Of a DNA stretch of 49,107 nucleotides, positions 14,730-23,443 are shown piece after piece. The position numbers and the translations under genes are program-made. Location of the stretch: assembly GCA_009784115.1 (NCBI GenBank), contig WRCH01000009.1:1-49107 (forward strand), in the 5' to 3' direction. The DNA comes from Chitinispirillia bacterium (GTDB lineage Bacteria; Fibrobacterota; Chitinivibrionia; Chitinivibrionales; Chitinispirillaceae). The notes below the pieces were generated by a model. The model was given only the letters and a program-made list of their open reading frames with translations. It searched no databases and had not been told where the DNA came from. Numbering within the stretch: position 1 is the stretch's first letter; each line of letters begins with the position of its first letter.

Positions 14730-16706
14730 ATGAAAAAAGTCTCAATTAAAAGGAGTCTCACAGTTTTTTTATCTGTTTTGAGCCTCAGCGTTCCTGCCTT
14801 TGCGGATTTTGATGATCTTTTTGGAGGCGGCGGCAGTGAACCGGCCCCGTCTCTGTCAGACACACCCGGGGCGACAATCCGCGCAATAGATCAATCTTCA
14901 ATCGATGACCTGTTCGGCGTGTTTGAAGAGGTTTCCGATAAGCCCGCGGAGGTCAAGCCCGAAAGAGTTCTTCCGCCGTTTCATGGAGATTACAAAGTAC
15001 TCATCAGCCGTCCGGTTTACGCGGTATTTGAAGCGGAGACCAGAACAAAATGGATCTCAGCGATGGGCGAGATGTACTCGCACTACAAAGTCAGCTCTTT
15101 CCCGCGCACGCATGTGTTTTCCATTGAACAGGTCAACGGCGTTCTGCCGAATTACCGCGACTACAACCGCAGAATAAGCCGCCAAATCTATATCGAAACC
15201 GCAAGACGGCTTGGGGCGACTCACATTCTCTATCAGGAGTATCAGCCGCAGAGAGGAAACAACACTCTCTACTCAATGGAACTCTTTTGGATAGAGCAGA
15301 ACGCGACTGTTGTAAGAGCCACGCAGGTCGTTCAGCATCAGCACTTTGAAGCGGGGCTTGATATCTGCCTTGCAAAAATCGCCGAAGCTATGGATCCCGG
15401 CGCAAAGAATACGAACGCTTTTAAGGTCAATATGTTTGGCCGTGATCAAAAAAATATAGAGGCGTTCGGAAACGCTCTCGCCAACGAGGGTAATTTCAGT
15501 AAGGAGCGCGCCGCTGCCACCTATACCGCTATAGAGAGAATGCTTCAGAGGAGTCCGCCTCTTGGTTTCCATTACGCGGCCGCACAGATTGCCGGGCGCG
15601 CGGAAAACTACATGAAAGCTATCGAACATATTAACGCGGTTATAAGCCAATCCGGAGACCACCCCGCGCTGCAGCTTCTTCTCGCGGAGTACATGCGCGG
15701 AGCGGGGCGTTACAGCGAGGCGCTGAGCGCCGCGCAAAACGCGTCCCGCAGTCAGGCGCTTGCGCTTGCGGTATCCATAGAGAGAGCGGCAATCTATCAG
15801 GCGCAGGGGAATCTTGATCAGGCGCACCGGGAGTATACAACCATTCTGCAAAGCGGTCAGGCGGATGGGCGGGTATTTTTCCGTCTTGCTACTTTGAGTA
15901 TCCAAATGAACAGAATGAACGAGAGCACCGAATATCTTACAAGAGCGGAACAGAGCGGGCTCACACTTGACGAAAGCGAATACTTTGAACTCGGCTCCGC
16001 TTTCGCGAAAGTTCCCGGTTTCGAAGAGCAGGCTATGGAGCACCTCAGGAGAAGTTTGGGGGTAAGGCAGTCAAACGAGGCGGCATGGGTAGTTATAGCG
16101 GAAATCCATAAGCGCACCGGAAACCAGCAGGCGGAAGCGGAAAGTTATGTAAACTTAGCCAAACTCAACATGAATGAGCACAAGGGCAGACTTAAAACGG
16201 CCGGTGAAATTTACGAGAGAATCGGGATGGTAGACAGGGCAAAAGACGCCTACGCAACATTTTTAGAACGGCGTTTTGTTGACCACGAGGTATCAATGAG
16301 TCTCGCGCGCATTTACTTTAATGAAAAAGACTGCAGAAGAGTTGATCAAACGCTCAGAGGGATAGATACAATTCCTGAAGCGATACAGATGCTTAGAGAC
16401 TGCGGTATCGCAAGACGCGCCATAGATCCTTCTCAGGCGATGGCGGGCGACAAAATGTCGGGAGTGAGACTTACTATACGGCTCTCGTCAGTCGGGCTTT
16501 TGGTTGGCGGGATTGCCGGCGGGTACTACTTTAACAGTCAGGTCGATGAACTTGTAAAAGAGTACACCTCAGACGCGGCGCACAGCAGGCCAAAGGCTGA
16601 CAAACTCAGAAAAGATATTGAAACCAATCAAATGCTGCGCAATGTTTTTTACGGCGCGGGCATTGGCTTGGGGTTAGCGGGCTTTAGCGTTACGTTTCTT
16701 TTTTAA
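14730..16706 (+). CDS. Secreted/periplasmic TPR protein with two C-terminal membrane segments
   Basis: ATG 14730 is chosen over 14607: GAGGGAGA precedes it and a signal peptide follows (MKKVSIKRSLTVFLSVLSLS, cleaved about PAFA). 658 aa. An alpha/beta domain (about 60-220; YKVLISRPVYAVFEAET, GATHILYQEY) resembles CsgG/TolB-N-like modules. TPR repeats follow (about 240-560; AAIYQAQGNLDQAHREY, AEIYERIGMVDRAKDAY). The C-terminus has two hydrophobic hairpin helices (SVGLLVGGIAGGYYF; VFYGAGIGLGLAGFSVTFLF). It likely scaffolds a cell-envelope complex. First of six co-directional envelope genes; 99 bp before the next. Confidence 0.75.
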   Translation: MKKVSIKRSLTVFLSVLSLSVPAFADFDDLFGGGGSEPAPSLSDTPGATIRAIDQSSIDDLFGVFEEVSDKPAEVKPERVLPPFHGDYKVLISRPVYAVFEAETRTKWISAMGEMYSHYKVSSFPRTHVFSIEQVNGVLPNYRDYNRRISRQIYIETARRLGATHILYQEYQPQRGNNTLYSMELFWIEQNATVVRATQVVQHQHFEAGLDICLAKIAEAMDPGAKNTNAFKVNMFGRDQKNIEAFGNALANEGNFSKERAAATYTAIERMLQRSPPLGFHYAAAQIAGRAENYMKAIEHINAVISQSGDHPALQLLLAEYMRGAGRYSEALSAAQNASRSQALALAVSIERAAIYQAQGNLDQAHREYTTILQSGQADGRVFFRLATLSIQMNRMNESTEYLTRAEQSGLTLDESEYFELGSAFAKVPGFEEQAMEHLRRSLGVRQSNEAAWVVIAEIHKRTGNQQAEAESYVNLAKLNMNEHKGRLKTAGEIYERIGMVDRAKDAYATFLERRFVDHEVSMSLARIYFNEKDCRRVDQTLRGIDTIPEAIQMLRDCGIARRAIDPSQAMAGDKMSGVRLTIRLSSVGLLVGGIAGGYYFNSQVDELVKEYTSDAAHSRPKADKLRKDIETNQMLRNVFYGAGIGLGLAGFSVTFLF

Positions 16707-16805
16707 CGGTGATTATCGTTACGATGGGAATCTTTCATAGAAGTTAAGTTTTGGATGTTGAAACAGAAAATAAAATATAGCTCTGTATTACACAGGAGGA
16801 GTAAG

Positions 16806-18407
16806 ATGAAAAAAATTGCGATAGTACTGGGAGCGCTTGGGGCGCTTGTAATGTTTTCGATATACTGCGCCGAATTTGACCCCACCGGAAAGCATTTGAA
16901 TCTGCTTGACTCAAAAAATGAGCAGAGGCTCATTGATTCTTTGGGGCTCTGCAAAGGTTTTGATATCTCGTCTACAGTTACCATAGGGGGCAGAATCTAT
17001 CATAGCTGTCAAGAGTTGGTGAATGACGCTCTCGCGGAAAACGTACCCGGAACAGCAAACATATTTAATCCGGAGCATGAACTTAATCAGACATTCAACG
17101 AAGACAGAACGCCGACTTCAGTCACTGTCGCAAGCAGCAGCAAAGAGGTGACAATCGTTTATGGAAATTTCGCACGCTATGAAGCGCTCTTAAACTGGGA
17201 GGGGGTCGAAGTTAGACCGGCAATCGTCCACCCCGAACGCAATGTAACAGTTGTAGATGCGGCAAACGGCGCTCCTGTGGGGGACAACGGAAAAAATGAC
17301 GGTGATCTTGGCCACGGCGTAACCCCCGAACCCGGCAGATATACCATCACATACACCGCCAGCAGAACTCTTAAGGACGGAACGCCTTTCAGCGATTCCG
17401 ACACAAGAACGCTGATTGTCAACCCGAGGCCCATAGGCGATACTTTGGCGCCTAGAATTACAGTAAACCCAACCCACATGGAACTCACGTTAGATAATCC
17501 GCCCGCCAAGTTTAATATGATGCAGGGCGTAATCGCGAATATAAATGATCCCAACGTATTTGTTAAGATAACCGGAGAGATTCCTTTTACTGTGTTCACC
17601 ACTATCCAACCGCCCAGCACAAGACCGGTTCTTGCCTTGCCGCTTACACCGGGAGGAGATACTACTATCGTAGGTACCGGTACTTTTACTGTAACTTATA
17701 CCGCGGTAAACCCCAATCCGCCGCACGCGTCAGTCACCGCGACGAGAACCGTAACCGTATCTCCAGTGCCGGTAGGAAATCTCCCGACGCCGGTTATTGC
17801 GCTCTCATTCTATAATTTCAGAAACAGCCACGGTATCAGTGAGGATTTTAGAACCACAGATACTCTGATAATAGGCAGAACTAGCTTTAACGCTTTCAGA
17901 GAACCCGGCCATGGAGCTACGCCGCAATTGGGAGGTGTAACTGCCAGTTATACAAATAATGGTGTAGTGCATAATATAAGCGATAGAGTGGTTTATGATC
18001 CGAACAATCCAACGAGTTTTAGTGAACCAGAGCTGCCATACTCAATAACCTATAGAGTTCTAAGAGCGGAGGGTGAACATGATGCAGGAATCGTCACCCG
18101 TACTGTAAATGTTACCGATAACGCCTGCCCGGCAGGAGACCGTGCCGGCCCCACAAGCGCTATTCAGGCCGCTTTTCCCACAACTATCCCCGCTGGAACT
18201 CGGTGGATAGTGCCTCCTAACAATAACTTGTGGCGTGTAGTAGCTAATGATGACGGGGGCATGACGCCATACAGATTCATAGACTACGGCGGCCTTAACA
18301 CCAATAGTCCGCAGCCCGGAACCTATACTATAAAAATGTGGGCAATAGGCTTTTGCGGCACACCTACACCTGACGGCATACTCACAAGAACCATTATGGT
18401 GCAATAA
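16806..18407 (+). CDS. Surface/secreted protein with repeated Ig-like (DUF5011-type) domains
   Basis: ATG 16806 with AGGAGG upstream (the track's 16755 start is too early). 533 aa. The N-terminal MKKIAIVLGALGALVMFSIYCAE may be a lipoprotein-type or ordinary signal; the lipobox (SIYC) is imperfect. Three or four Ig-like repeats have closing strands such as TYTASRTL...TRTLIVNP, TVTYTAVNP...TRTVTVSP and TRTVNVTD, as in DUF5011/HYR modules of cell-surface proteins. The end (PQPGTYTIKMWAIGFC...ILTRTIMVQ) repeats the pattern. Probably a structural or adhesive envelope component. A rho-independent terminator follows at 18486. Confidence 0.7.
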   Translation: MKKIAIVLGALGALVMFSIYCAEFDPTGKHLNLLDSKNEQRLIDSLGLCKGFDISSTVTIGGRIYHSCQELVNDALAENVPGTANIFNPEHELNQTFNEDRTPTSVTVASSSKEVTIVYGNFARYEALLNWEGVEVRPAIVHPERNVTVVDAANGAPVGDNGKNDGDLGHGVTPEPGRYTITYTASRTLKDGTPFSDSDTRTLIVNPRPIGDTLAPRITVNPTHMELTLDNPPAKFNMMQGVIANINDPNVFVKITGEIPFTVFTTIQPPSTRPVLALPLTPGGDTTIVGTGTFTVTYTAVNPNPPHASVTATRTVTVSPVPVGNLPTPVIALSFYNFRNSHGISEDFRTTDTLIIGRTSFNAFREPGHGATPQLGGVTASYTNNGVVHNISDRVVYDPNNPTSFSEPELPYSITYRVLRAEGEHDAGIVTRTVNVTDNACPAGDRAGPTSAIQAAFPTTIPAGTRWIVPPNNNLWRVVANDDGGMTPYRFIDYGGLNTNSPQPGTYTIKMWAIGFCGTPTPDGILTRTIMVQ

Positions 18408-18434
18408 GCGCAAGGCCGGCGCCGTATTATTTTT

Positions 18435-18457
18435 GGCGGCTCCTCACGGGGGCCGCC
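18435..18457. repeat. Short GC hairpin repeat, copy 3
   Basis: GGCGGCTCC, loop, GGGGGCCGCC, followed by CCTCC. Same family as 7529, 7835 and 22809. Confidence 0.6.
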
Positions 18458-18485
18458 CCTCCTTCTTTAGGGTGAAGGTGCACAG

Positions 18486-18513
18486 GCCCGGCCGGAAAAC
18501 GGCCGGGCTTTTA
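18486..18513 (+). terminator. Rho-independent terminator
   Basis: GCCCGGCC-GGAAAAC-GGCCGGGC followed by TTTTATTAT, about 80 nt after the 16806-18407 stop. Confidence 0.88.
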
Positions 18514-18599
18514 TTATACGCCGCCCCCTCAAAACAACCCCTGTTTACCGCCTCTATACATTATTATTATAAAATTAGTGCAGTTTCTATCGAAAAGTG

Positions 18600-18628
18600 T
18601 TGCACAATTTGAGAAACAATATTAAATT
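18600..18628 (+). promoter_or_regulatory. Candidate promoter for the beta-helix genes
   Basis: TTGCAC, 17-nt spacer, TAAATT, about 80 nt before GTG 18707 and after the terminator at 18486. Sigma70-like by eye only. Confidence 0.35.
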
Positions 18629-18706
18629 ATAAAGAAGACCGTTCCGGGCTTACTGTCTCTTGTTTTAACTTAACCGTATAAACCCGGGTATATCAGGAGG
18701 AAAAAA

Positions 18707-19513
18707 GTGAACCGTGTAAGTTTTAGAGCGCTGCTTTTTTTATGCGCAGGTGCGGTTTTATTTTCCGTTAGCGCGAAAGTAATTGTAGTGCCCTCAGAGG
18801 GGGTAAAAAATATTGCCGCGGCCATGACTATCGCAAGGCAGGGCGATACCGTAAGGGTTATGGAGGGCAGATACAGAGAGAACATATTTATAAGTCCGGG
18901 AGTTACGCTTTTATCAAACACTCTGTTCGGCGCGGTTCTTGACGGCAGGGGAAAAGGTACAATCGTAAATATGGGTACCGGTTCAACCATAAGCGGCTTT
19001 GAGGTGAGAAACGGAACAATAGGCATTCTCTCCTCGTCTGCGCAAACTACGATAAGGCAGTGCAGGATCACGGGTAATCTCCAAAGCGGAATTATGTGCG
19101 TTGGTACTCTGCCGAATATTGAGGATAATTTTATTGTATACAACAAAGGCTCCGGTATTCAGGGGTGGGATGTGCGTACAACAAGCGGTTCGGTGAACCA
19201 TAACACTATTGCGTTTAACGGCAACCACGGGATCTCTCTTGGGGGTTCTTCCGCTATTACTGTAGAAAATAACATTATCGCTTTTAACGAGCAGTTTGGG
19301 GTAAAACCGGGGGATGAGACGGTGCGCATAGAGCTTATTAACAATAACTTCTATCAAAACACAAAGTTCACCAGCACTCTTCCGGCAGATAATATCTCAA
19401 CAGACCCTCTTTTTGTTGACGCGAAGCGCCATAACTATAACTTACAGAAAGAGTCGCCCTGCATCGGTCTTGGCCGGGATAACCAAAATCTTGGAGCAAG
19501 GATATTACATTAA
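18707..19513 (+). CDS. Secreted right-handed beta-helix protein 1
   Basis: 268 aa, GTG start with AGGAGG 7 nt upstream. Signal peptide FRALLFLCAGAVLFSVSA. The body is a pectate-lyase-like parallel beta-helix (PbH1/NosD type): it begins IAAAMTIARQGDTVRVMEGRY and has rungs such as STISGFEVRNGTIGI, NIEDNFIVYNKGSGIQG, SVNHNTIAFNGNHGIS and TVENNIIAFNEQFGV. No lyase catalytic set could be recognised, so a binding or structural role is as likely. It is a tandem paralogue of the next gene. Its last 36 bp are imperfectly duplicated just downstream (19527-19562). Confidence 0.8.
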   Translation: MNRVSFRALLFLCAGAVLFSVSAKVIVVPSEGVKNIAAAMTIARQGDTVRVMEGRYRENIFISPGVTLLSNTLFGAVLDGRGKGTIVNMGTGSTISGFEVRNGTIGILSSSAQTTIRQCRITGNLQSGIMCVGTLPNIEDNFIVYNKGSGIQGWDVRTTSGSVNHNTIAFNGNHGISLGGSSAITVENNIIAFNEQFGVKPGDETVRIELINNNFYQNTKFTSTLPADNISTDPLFVDAKRHNYNLQKESPCIGLGRDNQNLGARILH

Positions 19514-19562
19514 TACCATGAAAAATTTGAAGCAAGGATATCACATTAGTATTATGATAATT
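19491..19562 (+). repeat. 36-bp imperfect tandem duplication of a gene 3' end
   Basis: Unit 19491-19526 contains the end and stop of the first beta-helix gene; unit 19527-19562 repeats it with about seven mismatches, mostly transitions. It lies between the two beta-helix genes. Confidence 0.7.
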
Positions 19563-19584
19563 AAACCATATATGGGAGTTGGTC

Positions 19585-20403
19585 ATGAATATTAGAAACG
19601 GTATTGTTACTGTGTTCTCGTGTTTGGCGGGTTTGCTTTTCGCGGCGCCCTCTGCAGCCGCCGTAATTAACGTTCCTTCCGCGGAGGCTCGTACTATTTC
19701 GGAAGCTATGATAAAAGTCCGAATGGGAGATACGGTACTTGTGGCGCCCGGTGTTTACAAAGAGCGGGTGATTATGGCTCCGGGAGTGGCGCTCGTGTCC
19801 ACCTCTCTTTTTGAGGCCAAAATAGACGGTCAGGGCCGGGGGACAGTTATAACGATGTCCAAAAACAGTACGATTTCAGGATTTGAGATAAGAAACGGTA
19901 CTATCGGTATTTTTTCGAGCGATCTTGGCAATGTGATAAGCCAAAACCGTATTGTGAATAACTGGCAGACCGGTATTATTACCGTGCGCCACCTTCCCAA
20001 GATTGAGGATAACATCATAGCGTTTAACCGCTCTTCGGGTATTCAGGGGTGGGATGTGCGTTCTACATCGGTCTCTATAAACCACAACTCTATCGCCTAT
20101 AACGGAAACCACGGCATAGCGATGGGCGGTTCTTCAGAGATCATTATAGAGAATAATGTAATCGCTTTTAATGAGAGATTTGGTCTTAAAGTGATTCAAG
20201 ACGCGGAAAAAGTTCAAGTTTCAAGCAATAACTTTTATCAGAACCTTTGGGCTCCCGGAAAGGCTCTGCCTGAAAACAACCACTCGTTTGATCCTGCGTT
20301 CATTGCCGCACGCCGCGCGATGAACTTTAAACAGGATCCTAACCGGTGCTGTAAGGCGAAGAGCGAAGAAGATGAAAACCTTGGCGCAAGATTAACTTAT
20401 TAA
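19585..20403 (+). CDS. Secreted right-handed beta-helix protein 2
   Basis: 272 aa from ATG 19585, with GGGAG six nt upstream; the track's TTG 19579 abuts that site. Signal peptide VFSCLAGLLFAAPSAAA. Clearly paralogous to the preceding protein: shared ISEAM...MGDTV, NSTISGFEIRNGTIGIFSS, GIQGWDVR and INHNSIAYNGNHGIAMGGSS. It ends in the same LGAR-Leu-aromatic motif as the first (DENLGARLTY; NLGARILH), which suggests a conserved C-terminal signal or contact. The next gene follows after 28 bp, so it is probably co-transcribed with the barrel-TPR protein. Confidence 0.8.
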   Translation: MNIRNGIVTVFSCLAGLLFAAPSAAAVINVPSAEARTISEAMIKVRMGDTVLVAPGVYKERVIMAPGVALVSTSLFEAKIDGQGRGTVITMSKNSTISGFEIRNGTIGIFSSDLGNVISQNRIVNNWQTGIITVRHLPKIEDNIIAFNRSSGIQGWDVRSTSVSINHNSIAYNGNHGIAMGGSSEIIIENNVIAFNERFGLKVIQDAEKVQVSSNNFYQNLWAPGKALPENNHSFDPAFIAARRAMNFKQDPNRCCKAKSEEDENLGARLTY

Positions 20404-20431
20404 AAAAAACACCGATAAGGACGATTAAATC

Positions 20432-22753
20432 ATGAGTACTTGTTTCAGACGTAAAATTACAAGGACATGGGCGGCATTAATTTTTATGTGTGCCGCGGGC
20501 ATTGTCTCTACGGTAAAAGCGGCGGGGCTTCCCGGAGAGTTTATTATTTCAGACCGCTGGCGCCATGTTTATTCAAAATACTCCGGAACAATCAATCCGG
20601 CGTTTATTAACGAAGAAAACTATACGGCGCTGCGCTTCCTCTTCGCCTCCACACTTGAGCGCTTCTATATGCACGAGGCGGGGCTCACGGTTCCGCTTGA
20701 TCTGCACTCGGCAGTGGGCGTATCGTGGATGATGCAGGGCGCAAGCGCTTATGAGGTCACCGATATAGGCGGAAACGCCACAGGGTCTACAATCAGAGAC
20801 CAAAACCATTTTGTAGCGCTTACATATGCGAATAACATATGGAACAGGCTTACTGTCGGCGGAAATCTCAACATCATCTCCCAAAACGTAGCGAATATGG
20901 TAGATGGCGGCGCCGAGCTCACAGCGGAAAACGGAATGCGTTTAGGGTTTGGAATTGACCTTGGTTTAACATGGAAAGCTATGCGCCACCCATTGTTTGG
21001 AGACCACCTTGTAGGGCTCTCCACTCAAAACCTTTTTACTCATATTTTAGACAGTGAAGAGGTATTCGCACGCGCGCTCAGAGTATCGCTTCTCTCCAAT
21101 TTTTGGGAGAGAAGAGTTGAATACGGCGCCGACTTTATTATAAAAGACTTTGGCGCCGACGACAATGTCTGGCAGCCGGGATTCAGCCCCGAGGGCGAAT
21201 GGGAGCTCTCTCAAAAAATCGGAGTTAACATTCTGAGACTGTTTAAGGTTTACATGCTCGCGGGCTGGAACACAGACGGTTTTGACTACTACGGTTTTGC
21301 CTTTGGCGCGAATATGCCCGGTTTCTTTAACGGCCGCGACATTGAGGGTATCATGCAGTACGTCTCTATAGACGAAAACGCCAATACCATGAGCTTTTAC
21401 GCGCGTACAGAACTTGGCCGCCACAGGGAAGAGAACTACGCGCGCAAAATGGCGCGCCGCGGAGCTTTGGGGCCAAACCTCCTCTACAATCAGGCTCTTG
21501 AGCTGTTCCACAGAGGCGAGTGTTACAGAGCTTACTGGATCTTCTCTCAAATAGCTGTAGAATTCCCCGACTTCTTCAGAAATGATATGGTCAATCTATA
21601 TCAGGCGAAGTGTCATGAGTGTCTTGATCTTCGCAAAAGCGCGGAAACAATCTTCAACCGTACTAAAGACGATCACTCAAGAAGCGTAGTTGTGCCTCTT
21701 GCGGATTTGGGTCTGATGCGCGTACACTACAGAAACAACGATCACGGAAGAGTTGAGCAGCAGTTTGAAGAGCTTAACCGCCTTGGTGTTCCTGATTCTA
21801 TAAAATTCCACGCCTACTACATCATGGGACAGAGCGCCATGAAGCGGGGCGACCACTCAAGAGCGCGTCAGCTGTTCACTATGATACCCGACGATCATCC
21901 CGACTACGTTTTCGCCTTTCACAGCGCCGCCGTTGTTAATATGATGAGCGACAACATGGCGGGCGCGATAGCCGACCTCGAACAGGTAATTCAGGTTAGG
22001 CCGAGAAACAAGGCGCAGGAGGAGATGATAAACCGCTCTTATGTATTCCTTGGATTTTTATACTATGAAGACCTTTCGGTAGAGGGCGCCTTAGCAAGAG
22101 CGGTTACCGCTCTTAGAACAGTGCCGAGAAACAGCTATTACTATTCAGACGCTCTCTTGGGTCTTGGATGGACAGCTCTTAAGGCAAGACAGTGGGATGA
22201 CTGCCGAACCGTAGGTACAGAGCTCGCGAGAACCTCAAGCGATCCTATTTTGCAGAGCGAGGGCGACCTTATTGCGGCGTATGCTCACGCGATGCAGCGT
22301 CAGTGGGATCCGGCAGTAAGACTTCTTGAGGGCGCGGCAAGAAGATTGCAAGATTACCGCGGTCCGAGCGAATCGGAAATGGGACAGAAAAGCGCGGCGT
22401 ACGGCGGTAACAGAGCCGACTACGAAATGATGGGTTTGAGAATTGACGAACTTGGACAGGCGCGTCAGTCTTCGATAATTCAGGCTTCTATCGACAGTCT
22501 TAACACTCCTCACGTCAGATTAAAGGCTTCAATAGACCAGTTCTATAAAGATGCTGACGAACACCAGCGCGCCAGTTTTTTCGCACGCTCCGTAGAGCAG
22601 GTTAAAGAGGATATCGACTACGCTCTCGCGCGTTTCTCAAGACACGCGGGTTCAAGCGGTATGCAGCGTCAGCTCCAAAGATCAACCGGCGAAGTTGAAG
22701 CGATTGACGACGAGCTCGAAAGATTGCGCAGAGAGCTTGAAGGCTTAGAGTAA
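20432..22753 (+). CDS. PorV/PorQ-like outer-membrane barrel fused to a TPR domain
   Basis: 773 aa, AAGGA before ATG 20432. Signal peptide LIFMCAAGIVSTVKA. Residues about 30-345 have the alternating, aromatic-rich strands of PorV/PorQ/UPF0164 barrels: AVGVSWMMQGASAYEVTDIG, FVALTYANNIWNRLTVGGNL and HLVGLSTQNLF. From about 355 there are TPR units (LYNQALELFHRGECYRAYWI; HAYYIMGQSAMKRGDHSRAR). The C-terminus is a charged coiled coil (VEAIDDELERLRRELEGLE). PorV-type proteins shuttle or anchor surface proteins in type IX secretion; a similar role for the beta-helix pair is inferred from adjacency only. Confidence 0.75.
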   Translation: MSTCFRRKITRTWAALIFMCAAGIVSTVKAAGLPGEFIISDRWRHVYSKYSGTINPAFINEENYTALRFLFASTLERFYMHEAGLTVPLDLHSAVGVSWMMQGASAYEVTDIGGNATGSTIRDQNHFVALTYANNIWNRLTVGGNLNIISQNVANMVDGGAELTAENGMRLGFGIDLGLTWKAMRHPLFGDHLVGLSTQNLFTHILDSEEVFARALRVSLLSNFWERRVEYGADFIIKDFGADDNVWQPGFSPEGEWELSQKIGVNILRLFKVYMLAGWNTDGFDYYGFAFGANMPGFFNGRDIEGIMQYVSIDENANTMSFYARTELGRHREENYARKMARRGALGPNLLYNQALELFHRGECYRAYWIFSQIAVEFPDFFRNDMVNLYQAKCHECLDLRKSAETIFNRTKDDHSRSVVVPLADLGLMRVHYRNNDHGRVEQQFEELNRLGVPDSIKFHAYYIMGQSAMKRGDHSRARQLFTMIPDDHPDYVFAFHSAAVVNMMSDNMAGAIADLEQVIQVRPRNKAQEEMINRSYVFLGFLYYEDLSVEGALARAVTALRTVPRNSYYYSDALLGLGWTALKARQWDDCRTVGTELARTSSDPILQSEGDLIAAYAHAMQRQWDPAVRLLEGAARRLQDYRGPSESEMGQKSAAYGGNRADYEMMGLRIDELGQARQSSIIQASIDSLNTPHVRLKASIDQFYKDADEHQRASFFARSVEQVKEDIDYALARFSRHAGSSGMQRQLQRSTGEVEAIDDELERLRRELEGLE

Positions 22754-22808
22754 TATTGTAAAAGCGGACGGGAGCAGATCCCGTCCTTACAAACCGCGAT
22801 ATTTTTAA

Positions 22809-22829
22809 GGGCGGCCCTCACGGCCGCCC
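22809..22829. repeat. Short GGGCGGCC hairpin repeat, copy 4
   Basis: GGGCGGCC, loop CTCAC, GGCCGCCC, then CTCTTTTT. With the trailing T-run it could terminate the barrel-TPR transcript, but it also lies 24 nt upstream of ATG 22853. Confidence 0.65.
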
Positions 22830-22852
22830 CTCTTTTTGAAGGACTAATAGTA

Positions 22853-23335
22853 ATGGAAAAGAAAAAAGCTGAAAAAAAGACGGTAAAACTACCCAAAGGC
22901 GCTCTCAATACAACCAATATGCTCTTTCTTGTAAGCCGTGAGTTTAAGCGTCATAAGCGTTATAAAACGCCGTTTTCAACCGTTACCGCGTCAATAAAGC
23001 AGATTATACAAAATGATGAAAAACGCACGCCGAACACAGATGAGATAAACGAACTGCTCCCTCAATTCTTCAGCATCATTCAGCCGCTCTTGCGCGATAT
23101 TGATCTTGCGGGTACAATAATTTCACCGGAGATCTTCTTAGCTTTGCCTATGACCGACGAGATGGGAGCAAGAACCGTAAAGGTGAGAATTCTAGAAAAA
23201 GTAGACCGCAATACGTTCACCGTCGCAGGTCAGGAAGTTAATCTGAGCGTGAGAGTTACGTTTTTAGTTCCGTCAGAAGAGACGAAAGATACCAGAGCTT
23301 TTATTAAGCAGGCGATGGTTGAGCATTATTCGTAG
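22853..23335 (+). CDS. Degenerate GGDEF-like regulatory domain protein
   Basis: 160 aa, AAGGA upstream of ATG 22853. After a lysine-rich start (EKKKAEKKTVKLPKG), the order LFLVSREFKRHKRYKTPFST, LLRDIDLAGTIISPEIFLAL, ARTVKVRILEKV and LSVRVTFLVPSEET follows the core strands and helices of diguanylate cyclase (GGDEF) domains. The GG(D/E)EF loop is missing, so it should not make c-di-GMP; it may bind a ligand or partner. No membrane or signal segment, so cytoplasmic. Last of the co-directional envelope genes. Confidence 0.6.
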   Translation: MEKKKAEKKTVKLPKGALNTTNMLFLVSREFKRHKRYKTPFSTVTASIKQIIQNDEKRTPNTDEINELLPQFFSIIQPLLRDIDLAGTIISPEIFLALPMTDEMGARTVKVRILEKVDRNTFTVAGQEVNLSVRVTFLVPSEETKDTRAFIKQAMVEHYS

Positions 23336-23360
23336 CTTGCTTTGCGCATTTTCAGTGTGC

Positions 23361-23443
23361 TATACTGAATAACGGCATAAATCTGCACTGTGCCGCTAAG
23401 CAACAGAAACGGCTCTGCGTGCGGTGCAGTGTAGATTTTTATG
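23361..23443. repeat. Dispersed palindromic element, copy 2
   Basis: TATACTG, 5-nt spacer, 71-bp palindrome 23373-23443. Arms CGGCATAAATCTGCACTG and CAGTGTAGATTTTTATG pair; the core GCCGCTAAGC...CTGCGTGCGGTG is shared. It separates convergent genes, and its right arm contains the stop codon of the Nudix gene (TTA at 23439-23441). Confidence 0.85.

Larger units (their letters stand above)
18408..18706. other. Intergenic region with hairpin, terminator and candidate promoter
   Basis: Contains a GGCGGC-type hairpin repeat (18435-18457), a clear terminator (18486-18513), and a possible promoter before the beta-helix genes. No gene seen. Confidence 0.6.

Noticed and set aside
15273-16043. 256-aa minus-strand ORF
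   Set aside because: Antisense shadow of the TPR gene; Cys/Arg-rich with no domain and no ribosome-binding site.
18600-18700. tRNA or small RNA gene before the beta-helix genes
   Set aside because: No cloverleaf or conserved T-arm sequence could be formed.
21047-21550. 167-aa minus-strand ORF
   Set aside because: Antisense shadow of the barrel-TPR gene.
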